From assembly GCA_902806565.1 (NCBI GenBank), contig CADCXA010000064.1, positions 103,086 through 167,085 of the forward strand: DNA of 64,000 bases, given 5' to 3'. Below, piece after piece: positions 26,888 to 39,200 of the stretch. The notes under the pieces were generated by a model that was not told where the DNA came from, did no database searches, and saw only the letters and a list, made by a program, of their open reading frames with translations. The stretch comes from Hypoxylon rubiginosum. Lineage: Eukaryota; Ascomycota; Sordariomycetes; Xylariales; Hypoxylaceae. Position 1 is the first letter of the stretch. Every line of letters begins with the position of its first letter. Position numbers and translations under genes: made by a program.

Positions 26888-27731
26888 CTACCAAGGCAGA
26901 ACCTCGCCGGTCCACATGATCAGCTTGCCGCCGTGCCTCTCCTTGCTGGTGGCGGCGAGCACCTTCATCATGCCGTCGCAGGACTCGTCGAGCCCGATCA
27001 TGAGCCTCGCTATCGTGGCTTCGTCGACGCCGAAGCTCACGGCGCCCGCGTCGCCGAGCTCCGTGTGCACCCAGCCGGGCGCCAGCGCCGTCGAGTTCAG
27101 CCAGGGCTCCTCCATGTCGATCTTGAGCGTGTACCAGCCGGCCGCGCCCTTGGAGGGGCCGTAGGCGGCGTTGGGGAACGGGAGGGGGGAGCTTTTTGTG
27201 CACGTAATTAGCAAATCGAGATAATTAATTAACTAGATACCACAATCTCGGGCTGAGGCTGCGGCAGCGACCCTCCGCTTACCTTAAACTACCGGCGTTG
27301 CTTCCCATGTTCGCCAAGACGGGCTCCCTCTTAGACTTCTTCAGGAGCCCCCTCGTGGCCTGGTACAGCGACACGTAGCCGTAGACGTTGGGCCGGTAGT
27401 GGCCCTCCATGTCTTCCGGCTTGACCTCCGCGACGGTGGGCCAGATGTAGGACACGCCGGCGTTGGCGACGATGATGTCGATATGGTCGATGCCCTGGTC
27501 CTCGAGGGTCTTGACGGCGTCGAAGGGGTCCTGCCAGACGGTAGCGTCGACCTTGACCACGATCAGCTTGGTGCCCTCGGCCGTCGGGAGCTTGGCGAGC
27601 GCCTTGGAGGTAGGGTGGTCCGGGTTGCGGTTGGCCGCGATGACCGTGTGGTTCGGCAGCCTCAGGTAGCGCTCCAGCAGGCCCTTGCCTATGCCCCGGT
27701 TCGCTCCGGTAATCAGCACGACGGTAGACAT
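26888..27731 (-). CDS. short-chain dehydrogenase/reductase
   Basis: NAD(P)H-dependent oxidoreductase of the classical SDR family, likely a ketoreductase or dehydrogenase on the cluster product. Two exons, 27731-27283 and 27191-26888, join to 250 aa. Visible motifs are the cofactor loop TGANRGIG (residues 8-15), NAG within VANAGVS (about 90-92), Ser144 in NMGSNAG, and the catalytic pair Tyr160-x3-Lys164 in YGPSK. It reads like the fungal group that includes the norsolorinic acid ketoreductase of aflatoxin synthesis, but that group is broad, so no substrate is claimed. No signal peptide or membrane segment. It converges with the FAD oxidase and runs in the same direction as the P450 upstream of it. 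Confidence 0.9.
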
Positions 27732-28658
27732 GATGGGATAATCTTGATTGGGGGGTTTGTGATTGCGCTAGATTTGGTGAGAGCTAGAAGAGATAGGAGA
27801 TAGTGTGCGGTAGTAGAAGGTGTGATGATGATGGATGGGCCGAACTCCGGAACACACGAAGGTCAGGACCGCGAGGTGTATTTGTTAGTGAGATGCCCCT
27901 TAGAATGGATGATAAATCAGGCCGCTCGCAGCGTGATGTTATGTGATGTTACGCCAAAGGGAGAGAGCTCGGCTGACAAATACTACCCTACTTCTGAGCT
28001 GAGCTGACAAATGGTCGAGTTACACAAGAGGTGGCATAATATCACTGCCCCTCACTGCCCTCCCTTTCGTGTTACACAAATGAGACATCATCTAAGTAAA
28101 AATGGCATGTGGTGGCACTTGTGGCGCTTGCTGCATGCTTACCGCACCTTCTAATCCCTTGAATCCTCTTAGCCTACTGCACCATGATATTGCATATCTG
28201 CACGACATTCGGCGCGTCTCCGTAAGCTTAGCTTATATCTGCTTGGTTAGTTGATTGGGCATATTGATAAGGCACTTCGGTCTCGGATTTAGGTTAGGCA
28301 TTGGTTTGCGAGTGCTTTTTCTACGTACATACCTCCTTGCATGTGTGTGCTGTGTTTATGTGTGCCCAGGTAGAGGTGTAGCTTATCTGGGCGGGTTGTT
28401 CGGCTCGGGGATAACTGGTAAGATGTAGGACTTTCAGATCTTTGCCACGAGTGTAGTCCTCGGGTACGTATTCGGCAAGAGAAAAGGGGAGAGAATGGGT
28501 CAAGGTCGGATGATGGGATCATTCTTTATTATCGTTATTAAGTGTATCACAACATTGGGTTGAAAGGTAGCGAGTACGTAATGTTTCTTTTTCCCTATGA
28601 TATAACCTCAATAATCGTAAAATAGCACTGAAAGTATGCATGACTTCAACCTGCAGAC
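27732..28658. other. intergenic region, dehydrogenase promoter and P450 3' side
   Basis: 927 bp upstream of the dehydrogenase and downstream of the P450, both on the minus strand. Short duplicated words occur (GCTGACAAAT near 27,971 and 28,003; GTTACACAA near 28,018 and 28,071). They might be binding sites but nothing proves it. No gene seen. Confidence 0.55.
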
Positions 28659-30649
28659 TCAAGCTCTGAATCTGATACGTACTCCCTCGCTGTTCTCGGC
28701 TGGGACAGGAATGATGTAGTCACTGTGCGCGTCCACGTCCCTCGTCCTCTCCGTATCGTATAATTCCATAGTGGGCCCCTCCTGGCCATCATATAAATCA
28801 TATTTCATAATAATAGTAGCTAAAACGAGGGCCATTTCGCGACGGGCAAGGGTCATGCTGAAATCGTGATAGTGGTCAGCATAAGAGTGTCGAAATTAAA
28901 GGGGGGGCGAACGGGAAAGACATACCCAACACAATTTCTCGAACCGCGCGCAAATCCGTGAAAGTAGCGGGCCAGCTTAGGATTTTCAATCCACCGCTGC
29001 GGGCGAAACTCGGCCGGGTCTTCAAAAGCATCAGGGTCCCGGTGCGTAATGTGCGGGGACATACTCGTGACGGCACCAGGCGGGACTACATATGTCTTCC
29101 CAGACGTTCTATCGACGTACGTAACCGGTACTTCTGGTGAAACACGCATCTGCCGGGTCAGAACGCCAGGATGAACGCGGAGGGCCTCTTGAATGACGGC
29201 GCCGAGATAGGGCAGACCTTCTACATCCGAGAGGGAAGGCATGCCGCCCTCTCCGAGTTGAATTGTGGATAGCTCTGCTTTTAACTTGAGAAGCTCATCG
29301 GGACGGGCGAGAAGTTCGTACAGGGCGGCATTGAGACCCCATGCTGTTAACGAATAGTTGTATTAGCAAAACTAGGGGGGGGGGGGGGGGGGGGGGAGGG
29401 GGGGTGGAAGCTACAATGGGGGCACACGCACCGGTTGTGCCCTCGCCCGCGAATACTACGAGTTGTGCCTCACTCGCTAAGCGGGCGTTGGACTTTTCCT
29501 CGTCAGGTAGCTTGCTACTTAGGATACCTCCAAAGATAGTTTGCCTCATACGTTGGACATCGGACGACTTTCGAATTTCGTGGACCTGCTCAAGCCACCA
29601 CTTCATATTAGGAGAAACCTCGGGTCAGTACTAGAATACGTGAATACGAATTTGGGAAGAGGTAGCCTCAGAAACCCACATTTTGCCTGTCCCGCACCTC
29701 ACTTAATCCGGGGAACAGTAATCGAAGGAGCCAGTCGGGCGAGTTCTGGATTAAGGGGTATAGCCAAGGGAGGAGGGCGCAGACATGGGTAAGTAGGAAG
29801 AACTTATGAGTTGATTCAAAGTATGACTGGCCATAGTCGTCCATGTCAAGGAAATTGAACGAATTATCAAAAGCATACATAGTGATAATGTCGCTAGCGG
29901 CGGCCTTGAACACCTCATGGATCCTGACGACGCGGCTTTCGCGGGCGGATGCGTCTAGTCGCCCAATTAACCTACTTATATGATCTTTCATTATATATTC
30001 GAACCTGTGGATGCTAGCTGTCGAGAAGAAAGAGCTCAGGGCGTTACGACGCTGTCGATGGACTTCGTGATGCGTGGTAGATACGATGGAATATGGGGCT
30101 GTTTGGGTCAGCTCGCTCGCAGTTATCGAGGAGAAGGTGGTATCTCTTACTTCCGGTCAAGAGTGAGAACCAAGACGGCTTGTCTGTTTTCCTTCCACCG
30201 GCAGGATACAACGTATCGAGGAACTCCGGGTCGGCGAAATGTACCTCATGAGGAGTTATCCTGATAATTGGACCGTATTTCTTGTGCATCTCGGCGATAC
30301 GGAGGAAGTACTTTCCACCCAACCAAACTTCGTAATAGCCTTCATATAGATAGGTCAATGCTGGACACTACGTATTAGACGCCTTTATCGTGCAATATAT
30401 ACAAGCCAAGTTTCTTCCTTACCAGCCAGTTTAGGCCCTGGAATGTGAGACAATGGCGAGAAGAAGACTACGACTAAGATTAGCTTGCCAAACGAGCGTC
30501 GGCCAACGAGAACAACACGAACCTCGACGTAAAGCAAAGAAGGTCCAACACGAAAGTAGGATGATAGGCACCGCGTAGAGAGCCCATTGTGCCAGTCCAT
30601 TCCGAAGGCTGGACCATGTGCCTGAGGCTAAAGAGTCGAGATTAGCCAT
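28659..30649 (-). CDS. cytochrome P450 monooxygenase
   Basis: Haem-thiolate oxygenase, probably anchored in the ER membrane and oxidising the polyketide. Seven exons: 30649-30523, 30467-30423, 30360-30151, 30098-29680, 29600-29432, 29343-28926, 28857-28659. They join to 528 aa with all frames closing. Residues about 22-40 form the membrane anchor, followed by the hinge IPGPKLAALTYLYEGYYE. The I-helix has AGEGTT (318-323), the K-helix EALR (376-379), the PERF-type FRPQRW, and the haem loop FARGSRNCVG with Cys461. The N-terminal part resembles fungal P450s of the trichodiene-oxygenase type, which is only a broad hint. The start is ATG at 30649; a five-copy 7-bp repeat abuts it. Intron 5 contains a 22-base G run. 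A single-frame search finds only pieces of this gene. Confidence 0.92.
29375..29396 (+). repeat. 22-base poly-G run in a P450 intron
   Basis: An uninterrupted G tract (C on the coding strand) lies inside intron 5 of the P450 gene (29431-29344) and is followed by further G-rich sequence to 29,404. Its true length is uncertain because such runs are hard to sequence. Confidence 0.85.
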
Positions 30650-30683
30650 GGTCAATGGTCAATGGTCAATGGTCAATGGTCAA
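30649..30683. repeat. 7-bp tandem repeat (TGGTCAA) x5 at the P450 start codon
   Basis: Five perfect TGGTCAA units (TTGACCA on the coding strand), beginning at the first base of the P450 start codon and running into the 5' leader. TGGT continues the pattern for part of a sixth unit. TTGACC also resembles W-box-like words, but copy number alone proves no function. Confidence 0.9.
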
Positions 30684-31335
30684 TGGTGAGCGTTGAGGTG
30701 GCGACCTAATTCTACGTAGCCATTTCTTTGCGGCTCACGAGAATATCTATCTGGGGCTAGAAGTGTGCTTTCGGAATATAGCTTGCACCTTGTAAGTAAT
30801 CGTGCAGAGAGAATGGTAATCTTACATTAGTATCCATCTAATCAATCACACAGGATTACAGTACCGGCATTCGTTACCTTACAATGAAGACCCAAAAGTC
30901 TAGGTGCTTCCGCCCATATTGCACTATAATGGTGAGATCTCGACAAGCTATAGAAAATTAAAGATGAGAAGGGAATATATTGCAAGTACCGCGATACGGT
31001 ATACTGTTAAACCGACATAATCTCGATGAAACGGTTGACAGGTTGATAGTGTCGAGACGGAGAAAGATCAGCTTGGGTATTGGTTGATTCAGCTCTAAGA
31101 TGTTATTAAGAGTCTATGCATTTAGCAAGGTTTCATATATTCGGATACCAGGACTTCACAAATAAGGGTACTTCTTCATACCGGATAAGAGTATAAACGT
31201 AATACATGTAGTAAAGGAAGACATCGGGCTTTTGATTCTAGGGACCTAGGCGCTATACCTAGGTATTGATCCCTAACCTCACCCATACCACCCAACCTTT
31301 ACAGAGGTACCTATCGTTGACCATTGACACGCACT
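30684..31335. other. intergenic region, P450 promoter and acyltransferase 3' side
   Basis: 652 bp that should contain the P450 promoter on the minus strand. I see no clear TATA box. ATCTC words occur near 30,936 and 31,020, but none completes the TOXE site. No gene seen. Confidence 0.55.
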
Positions 31336-32859
31336 TCAGAACGAGTAATGCATACACGATTCCCCAAACTCTTCATCCTCGAGCAAAATATCCATCTCAT
31401 CGTCAAATAAATTTAACACGAATTCCACGCCGCCGTACGGTTTACGCGGCAGCACAAAGGAAAATTGCGACGCGCGATTGAACCGTCGCATAAGCGGCCG
31501 CACCGCGTCGGGCAAGCCCCCATTGGCAAACACTCTCCCTCCAAACTTGACTCCCTCGACGGGGAACATGAGTAATGATGAAATCACAATATCGAGCGAG
31601 TTCGGTGTATGTCCGCGTTTCAGCCTGATGCGATTCAGGTCATCTACCTCCTTGGCAAGCGTATACGCGTCTAGTAAGGCCTGAGGAGTAGCCTTGTTGA
31701 GGACCGAGCGGATGGCCTGTGCGATCTGTGCAAGACTCGTTTCCGGCGCCGTCAACGTATTGAGGGGCATCCCCAAAATGTTGACGAAAAATAGGTTGCC
31801 TAGATACAGCATCGGCATAGATTGTGAGATGTCGGGCCGTGCATCGTGCGTCATGAACAGTCTTGCCTCGGCCGTGTCTAGGTCAGCTCCGCTTGTCGAT
31901 ATCCGGTTTCCTGCTAAGGCGGCCTTTTGCTTTGCTTTCTGCTTTGCCCTCATCATGCACCGCCAGATCAGCGCACTAAGTGCGTCGTTGCTCGAGACGT
32001 TCATACCCGGCGGACTATTCTTCGCACAGCGCTTCTGCAGCGCAGAGAAGTTCTCGGGAGAAATATAGAACAGGGCAGCTTGCATTGACTCGTCGGAAAG
32101 TGTCATGAACGATGTAGGTGCTTTGGGTTCTGGAGCCCCGGGCATCTGGAGGTCTAGCAGACTCCACGAGTCAGCCTTGACATGGGCCATGGGCGTGCCT
32201 GTGCCCTCACCTTTCCAGATATGGTCCAGGATAGTGCGGTCGGTGCTTTCAGCCGACGGTGGCTCAGGCCATGGAGATCCAGGCCGTTGCAGATAGTCGC
32301 AATTCGTGGCGAATATCTTCCACACGTCAAAGTAGCTCGTCCCGTCGCACGCGGCATGTTGCGTCGCAATCAGGAAAAGACAGGCGCCTTCCATGAAATT
32401 GGCCTGCGCACTGAGACAGTCCGGAGAGTCTTCGTATCTGAGGAGGAGGTCCCCGGCGGTAAGCTGCTCGTCCTCAAAGACGTTCAGTGGGAATCCGCCT
32501 TCCTTGAGGTCTTCGTAGCTCATCCCGACCTCCTCGGGGTCGAGATGCTTGACCCGGAGCTGGCGTAGCGGAACATTGCCTTCGAAATCCGCCGTATCGT
32601 AGCGGATCTCGAGCTGACCGGGACGCCACCCCGGCACCGACGAGGACTGTAGACAGACCTTCCCGCTAAGCCAGGGCAGTTGTGTGAAGGTGCGGCGGAG
32701 AGCTTCTTGCAACACGTCGACTACCTCCGCAGGTGTTACACCATCTTTAAGGGTTAGGTAACTGCAAAAATAGGTATAGTTACTCGGAGGGAAGTGATCT
32801 AGCGGGTTGAGAGTTATGTTTCCTGCTAACCTTGTGGTCATATTGGGCATATATTGCAT
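31336..32859 (-). CDS. BAHD/trichothecene-acetyltransferase-like acyltransferase
   Basis: Transfers an acyl group from CoA, or possibly from a carrier protein, to a hydroxyl of the product. Single exon, 507 aa, starting at ATG 32859; another in-frame ATG follows three codons later. The catalytic HxxxD is HAACDG with His168 and Asp172. The second family block, DFGWG in plant BAHD enzymes, is not conserved; VEGVKFGG sits at about its place, as in divergent fungal members. The architecture (two pseudo-symmetric halves, LSDE and SPENF near the middle) fits fungal O-acyltransferases such as TRI101/TRI3. It shares a 356-bp divergent promoter with PKS-B, so it may use the PKS-B chain as donor. That would join two polyketides, as LovD and similar enzymes do in other clusters, but this is inference. 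Confidence 0.88.
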   Translation of the reverse strand: MQYMPNMTTRLAGNITLNPLDHFPPSNYTYFCSYLTLKDGVTPAEVVDVLQEALRRTFTQLPWLSGKVCLQSSSVPGWRPGQLEIRYDTADFEGNVPLRQLRVKHLDPEEVGMSYEDLKEGGFPLNVFEDEQLTAGDLLLRYEDSPDCLSAQANFMEGACLFLIATQHAACDGTSYFDVWKIFATNCDYLQRPGSPWPEPPSAESTDRTILDHIWKGEGTGTPMAHVKADSWSLLDLQMPGAPEPKAPTSFMTLSDESMQAALFYISPENFSALQKRCAKNSPPGMNVSSNDALSALIWRCMMRAKQKAKQKAALAGNRISTSGADLDTAEARLFMTHDARPDISQSMPMLYLGNLFFVNILGMPLNTLTAPETSLAQIAQAIRSVLNKATPQALLDAYTLAKEVDDLNRIRLKRGHTPNSLDIVISSLLMFPVEGVKFGGRVFANGGLPDAVRPLMRRFNRASQFSFVLPRKPYGGVEFVLNLFDDEMDILLEDEEFGESCMHYSF

Positions 32860-33215
32860 GAAGTCGTGAAATGAATTAATGATCAGGAGATGTAGCGCTG
32901 CCTGGTAAGGATTTGTTCAAGCGCTCTAGATTTGCGGAAGCTTAAAAACTTGTCGTAGGTCTCTTCGCGAACTCGATAACCCTATATGCATGCGCTGTCA
33001 GCCCGAGACGATGCTGCACGATTACCCCTAGCCCTAGCAACCAGTCATCTTGCGTGACCTCAAAAGCCGTATCCCCGAATTCTATTCGCTACTTCGTTAG
33101 CCTGCCTAGAGTAAGTAAGTATGAATATAGTCTTGTTGTTACACCCAGCGCACCTAGAGGGCTTTATTTACCTTGGTAAGTGTCTCAGCTACAGCACATC
33201 GTTTCTAGATCAAGT
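32860..33215. promoter_or_regulatory. divergent promoter between acyltransferase and PKS-B
   Basis: 356 bp between the two start codons. No convincing TATA box. ATCTTGCGTG near 33,048 is two bases off the TOXE consensus, which is not significant alone. Joint regulation is inferred from layout. Confidence 0.55.
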
Positions 33216-36200
33216 ATGGCTCGCTTAGAACAGTCGTCGGCGCCGACGAGGCTGCCCGTTGTCAACGGCTACACTAATGATGTCAACGGCCATATCTACA
33301 ATGTTAACGGTCACACGAACGGCGTCAACGGTGTCATTGGCGTCAAAAGCGCAAACATGTCTTCGTCAAATCCCATAGCCGTCGTCGGCATGGCCTGCCG
33401 GTTCGCTGGAGATGTCACCAGTCCAGCCGCGTTATGGGACCTATGCGCCGAAGGTCGGGATTGCTGGTCTCCCATTCCAAAGGAGAGGTTCGACGTGAAG
33501 TCGCTTTACCACCCCGACAGGGAGAAACCTGGCAGACAGCACGCACTTGGCGGCTACTTCATGAGCGAAGACGTCGCTCTATTTGACGCTGCCTTTTTTA
33601 ACCTTCCCACCGACGTGGCGAATGTAAGTTGCAGAACCCCCCAAGCAAATAAGACATGAACAAAGAGCTTACGAGGAAAATTCTCGCAGGCGATGGACCC
33701 TCAGCTTCGCCTCCTTTTAGAGACTGTATACGAAGCAACTGAAGACGGTGTGTCTATGTGCCATAAGAATCTGGCTGGATATTTACCTGAGAAATGCTTA
33801 CTGACGTATCTTTTACCTAAATGTAGCCGGGATTCCTATCGAATCCCTCGCAGGAACAAATACTTCTGTCTTCTCGGGCTGCTATGGAAAGGACTATCAC
33901 GATCTGCAGACGCGAGATCCTGAAACCATGCCGCCCTCGTTCTTGACGGGTAACTACACAGCTATGATGTCTAACCGGATCAGCCATTTTTACAACTTTC
34001 AGGGAGCTAGCATGTCCATAGATACGGGCTGCTCAGCGGGTATAGCCTGCCTGCACCAGGGATGTTTGACAATTCGTACCGGCGAATCTGACGTGTCGAT
34101 CATCGGCGCATCAAGCACTATGCTCAATCCCGATCTCTTTATAGCCATGTCAACCTTGGGCATGATCGGTACCGATGGTAGGTGCTACGCTTGGGACGAA
34201 CGAGCTCAAGGGTACGGCCGAGGAGAAGGTGTCGCAGTTCTAGTAATAAAGGACCTGAATGCGGCCTTGCGGGATGGCGACCGTATCCACGCCGTCATCC
34301 GGGAGACGGGTCTCAACCAGGATGGCAAGACTCAGAGCATCACCTCACCCTCTGTAGATGCCCAAGTGCGTCTTATACGGGATTGCTACCGGCGAGCAGG
34401 GCTCGACCCATCGGAAACGGGGTACGTTGAGGCTCATATGACCGGTACGCAGGTCGGAGACCTGGCCGAGGCGAATGCACTTGCGCAAACCTTTGGCGCG
34501 AGCCGCCGAGGAGCGGCGTACAACAGTGATCCGGTCTTGGTCGGATCGGTAAGGCGCCTGATTCCTATAACGGCCACCTCATGATGACCAAAGCTAATAT
34601 AATATCTACGGAAAGGTCAAGACAAATATTGGCCATACGGAAGGAGTCAGCGGGCTCGCAGCCATTATAAAAGCAGCCTTCGCCATGAAAAATAGACAAG
34701 TCCCCGCGAACCAGAATTACGCGGTTGGGAATCCTAAGATCAAACTAAACGATTCGCATTTGACGGTTCCCACGAGCTTAACTACGTGGCCAACCGCAAA
34801 GCCGTTACGTGTGTCCATAAACAATTTCGGATATGGAGGGACGAATTCGCACGTCATCCTGGAGGGCGCACCGCCCCAACATGCCAACGGAAAGGGAATA
34901 AACGGACACGCATTGACAAGTAATGGCGAGAACGTAGGGGATGATTCTCGTGTCTTCATCGTCACCGCTAAAGATACCAACGCGGCTCGTAGCATGGCGA
35001 AGAATCTTGCCGCTTGGGTAAGACGTAATATGGAAAATGGGACGCGGACGTCGCTTGACGACCTAGCCTATACTCTAGCTGAACGCCGGTCTCGCCTCGA
35101 CTATGTGGCTGTAACGAAAGCCAAAAATTTGTCCGAGCTGGCTGATCTCTTAGAGAGCTCCACTCTCAAAGTTTCCCAGGTATCAAGCAAGAGACCACGC
35201 CTCGGTTTCGTCTTTAACGGTCAAGGCGCACAGTGGCATGCTATGGGCCGCGAACTGCTCGCTACTTATCCCATCTTCGCTTCGGCAATCAAGGCGGCCG
35301 ATGGAGTGTTGCGCGGCTACGGCGCAGACTGGTCTTTATACGGTAGGGGATGGGCATCTTATATATGTTCCTTTTTATCGAGTACGCCGCTAACATATAT
35401 AAAACCGCAGAGGAATTGATAAGAGACGTGGAATCTACTCGTGTGTCCGAGATCCATCTCAGCCAACCCGTCACCGTTGCCCTACAGCTCTGTCTTGTGC
35501 TGCTATTGCGGTCATGGGATATTCACCCCTCGGCGGTGGTAAGCCATTCGAGCGGTGAAATAGCGGCCGCTTTCTCCGTCGGGGCTCTCTCATTTCATGA
35601 AGCTCTCGGCATCGTTTATTACCGCGGCGAACTGGCGCGCAAGTATCAAAACCTCTATCCTCAAGAGGGTGGCATGATCGCAGCGGGCATCAGCGCTAGC
35701 GATGCTCAGAAATATACGACCGATACTACTGCGGGTGGGCGCGTCGTCGTGGCATGTGTTAACAGCCCCGAGAGTGTGACCCTTTCCGGCGATGCAAACG
35801 ACGTCGATGAAGTGTTGGAGCGACTGCAACAGGAAGGCTTATTTGCAAGAAAGCTAAAAGTGGGCTTGGCATATCATTCTCACCATATGTTGCCCATGTC
35901 GCCGGAGTATACCAAGAAGTTACGTCAGATTCTCCCGTCCAAAAGCTCTTGGGCGGGCGATGTCGTATTCGGTTCCCCTGTAACGGGCAGTCTGGTAGTT
36001 CCATCCGTAGGCCTGACACCCGAACACTGGGCCCGCAACCTCACGAACCCTGTTCTGTTCAGCGGCGCATTCGAGGCTATTGCCGAAAGTGTGGACGCGG
36101 TCGTGGAAATAGGACCGCATAGTACGCTCTCCGGGCCCATTCGGCAGATACTCAAGGGAAGAAAGATGCCTTATACTTCATGTCTCAAGAGGCAAGTCGA

Positions 36201-39200
36201 TGCCGTTGACACGATGCAAGAGCTTGCGTGCGAGCTGCTCCGTCTCGGATATCCCGTGTCACTAAGCTCGGTGAATGCTGCTTCTAAAGCGCAGGGTGCC
36301 AAATTTGTGCCGGACCTGCCGACCTATGCTTGGAACCACACGAAACGATACTGGGTCGAGTCTCGCGTCAACAAAGACATCCGACAGAAGAGATATCCGC
36401 CCCACGAGCTTCTGGGCCTTCCTGTTTCAGACGGTTCACCTTTGCTAGCCGAGTGGCGGAATTTCTTACGCCTGTCGGACGTGCCATGGCTGGCGGACCA
36501 CCAGGTTGATTCTCAGATTGTCCTTCCCGGTGCCGCGTACATTTCCATGGCGGTCGAGGCCGTGCGCCTCCTGGAAGAAGAGTCGAGTATAAACGTGCAA
36601 GGGTATCGGGTTCGCAATGTCGAATTCTTGAGTGCTCTTACAATCCCAGAGTCCTCCGCAGTCGAGGTACGTCTACGGCTGCAACCAGTCAACTCGGCTG
36701 GCTGGTATGAATTTAATGTCTGCTCAATGGGGGCTTTGGGTACCTGGGTAGAGAACAGCCGAGGCCGAATTTCGATAGTCGAGGACCAAGATACGTCAAA
36801 TGCCTCCGATAGCGACAACTTCCTTAATGTGGGAGAGGAAACACGGGGCATTGACGTGGCAGCGCTGCTAGCTCGTATTGGCGAGATGAGCATCAAATAC
36901 GGACCAGCATTTCAGAATCTGACGAGTGGACGTGCAGCAGCGAACAAGGCCGTCATAAATCTAAGCATCTCGAGTGTTGCATCCGAGTCGCATACCTATA
37001 CTATTCATCCCACAACACTGGACTGCATCATACAGACTACCTACAATGCCTTACCCACCGGTACGAACAAGGAATCCATTGTCCTTCCAAGATCTGTATC
37101 AAGCATGTTCATCCCAATCCATGTCCACAAGCGGGCAGGTGAGGAACTGCAGGTTTTCACTGAATTACAAGAAGCACAGAAAAAGGGATTTACTTCGGGG
37201 GTCGTTGTAGCAAATACAGACAGCAATGCGTCACTCCCACCTCTTCGCATAGAGAAGCTCTTTTGCCAGGCTATCCCTCGGGGAAGCGATGGCGAACTTA
37301 GTGACCCGGAGTCAGAGGTGTCGCAGTACAAGAGCCTCTGGAAGCCAGATATATTATATGGTGTCCCCAAGGCCATCAGGGATCCTCTACGTATTACCCT
37401 GTCCGACGAAGATGTCGCGTTCGAAAAAAAGATGATACGGGCGTCGTATTATTTCATGTCTGATGCCGTCTCTAAACTTCGAAGTGAGAATTCTGATAGT
37501 TGGGAAAAGCACCACAAGACGATGTTCGACTGGATGGTGACGGCGCTCGCGCAGGGAAAGAAGGGTAATTTAGGCCCCGGCAGCGCTATGTGGTCCCGGG
37601 CGACCAAGGGAATGAAACAACAGCTCTTTGACGACCTCAACCGTGGAGACATTTCGAGCCGACTTCTAGTGCAGATTGGGCGAAAGATAGCCGACATCTT
37701 GACCGGCCGAATCACCCCTCTTGAGCTGATGGCGGAAGGAGATCTCCTCAACAAATATTATAGGGAGGTGCCGAAGCTCAAGAACCGCAGCTATAAGCAG
37801 ATGGCTCATATAATTGAGCTCTACTCCGTGAAAACCCCGGGTGCGAAGGTACTTGAAATTGGTGGACGTACGGGAAGCGCTACTTTAGTCATACTCGGAA
37901 CATCCAGCGTTCAAGACAACAATGCGGGAAGTCTCTTAGGATCTTATACCTTCACCGATGCGTCGCCTGACTTGTTCGATGTCGCGCGCCAAAATCTGGC
38001 TGCTTGGGACGGCCTGGTTGACTTTAAAGAGCTTGACATCGAGAAGGATCCCATCGCGCAGTCGAACACATTCGCAGCTGAATCCTTCGACCTAATCGTA
38101 GCGTCGTCGGTGATTCATGAGACCAAAAACCTACCTCAAGTTTTGAAAAACATTCGCAAGCTGCTCAAGCACAGCGGTAAGCTTCTTCTTGTCGAAACAA
38201 CGCAGGACAAGTTGGACACGCAGCTCATCTTTGGTACACTGCCTGCATGGTGGTCAGGTGAGGAGCCAGGTCGTAGTACGAGCCCCAACCTCTCTATAAA
38301 GTCGTGGGATGAAGTTCTCCGTCTTACAGGATTCTCGGGCGTGGATTTCGAAATTGGCGACTGCGAGCAGCGCCAGTTTCAGTCGTCTAGCGTGATTCTA
38401 TCGAGCGTCGCCACGCCGCTGGTATTATCCTCGACCGTGAGCATCGTGCACACAGTTCCAGCTCCAGATGCGTGGAACGTACAGCTCGTCAGTGCCATCC
38501 AGGAAAAGACGGGGATTTCAGCGACGACTGAAAGCTGGGACGAGCTAGTACCCGAGGACAAGCTATACATCTTCACCGGAGATATGACAGGGCCATTCAT
38601 TGACGGCTTAGATGAAGCCTCATTCCAGAGGCTCCAAGCGCTTCTTGTTCGCGGTAGCGGGGTTTTGTGGTTGAGTTGTGGTGGCTTGGTCCACGCGCAG
38701 AGCCCGATGCACGCCCAAACTCAGGGGCTCTTGCGCACCCGACGGCAAGAGGACGCGAGCAAACGTTATATCCAGTTGGATTTCGAGCAAACCAGCGACG
38801 GGCCTTGGACTTCCGATAATATTAGCCACATCGCCCACGTATTGCACCATTCTATGAACGAGAATGCCGCACTGGATGATGTAGACTGGGAGTATGCTGT
38901 CAAGGATGGAATGCTCCATATTCCAAGGGTCTTTCCCGATGACGGCGAGGTCGCCGCTCCCCAGCCAAAGAAGCAACCTTTTCATGACCAGGGACGGCCA
39001 CTGGTATGGCAAGCGACAGAGTCAACATTTGCAGATAATGGTCAAATTGGGTTCGATTTGCCCGACAGTATGGTAGAAATCGAGGTCAAAGCTTTCGGCG
39101 TCCAACCTCGCCAGAATGCAACTAACGACGACGATGGCGACGACATCTTGGTATATGAATTTGCTGGCATCATCACACGGATAGGCCACAATACTGGAGA

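Noticed and set aside
29868..30655. Separate small genes on the P450 minus strand
   Set aside because: They are exons of the P450; all join in phase and cover the family from membrane anchor to haem loop.
33180..33215. Upstream extension of PKS-B to a GTG at 33,180
   Set aside because: The first ATG at 33,216 is preferred for a eukaryotic gene; the extra 12 residues add no recognisable feature.
20033..33215. Exact TOXE-type sites (ATCTCNCGNA) in cluster promoters
   Set aside because: Several ATCTC words were inspected by eye on both strands but none fits all ten positions. The search was not exhaustive.
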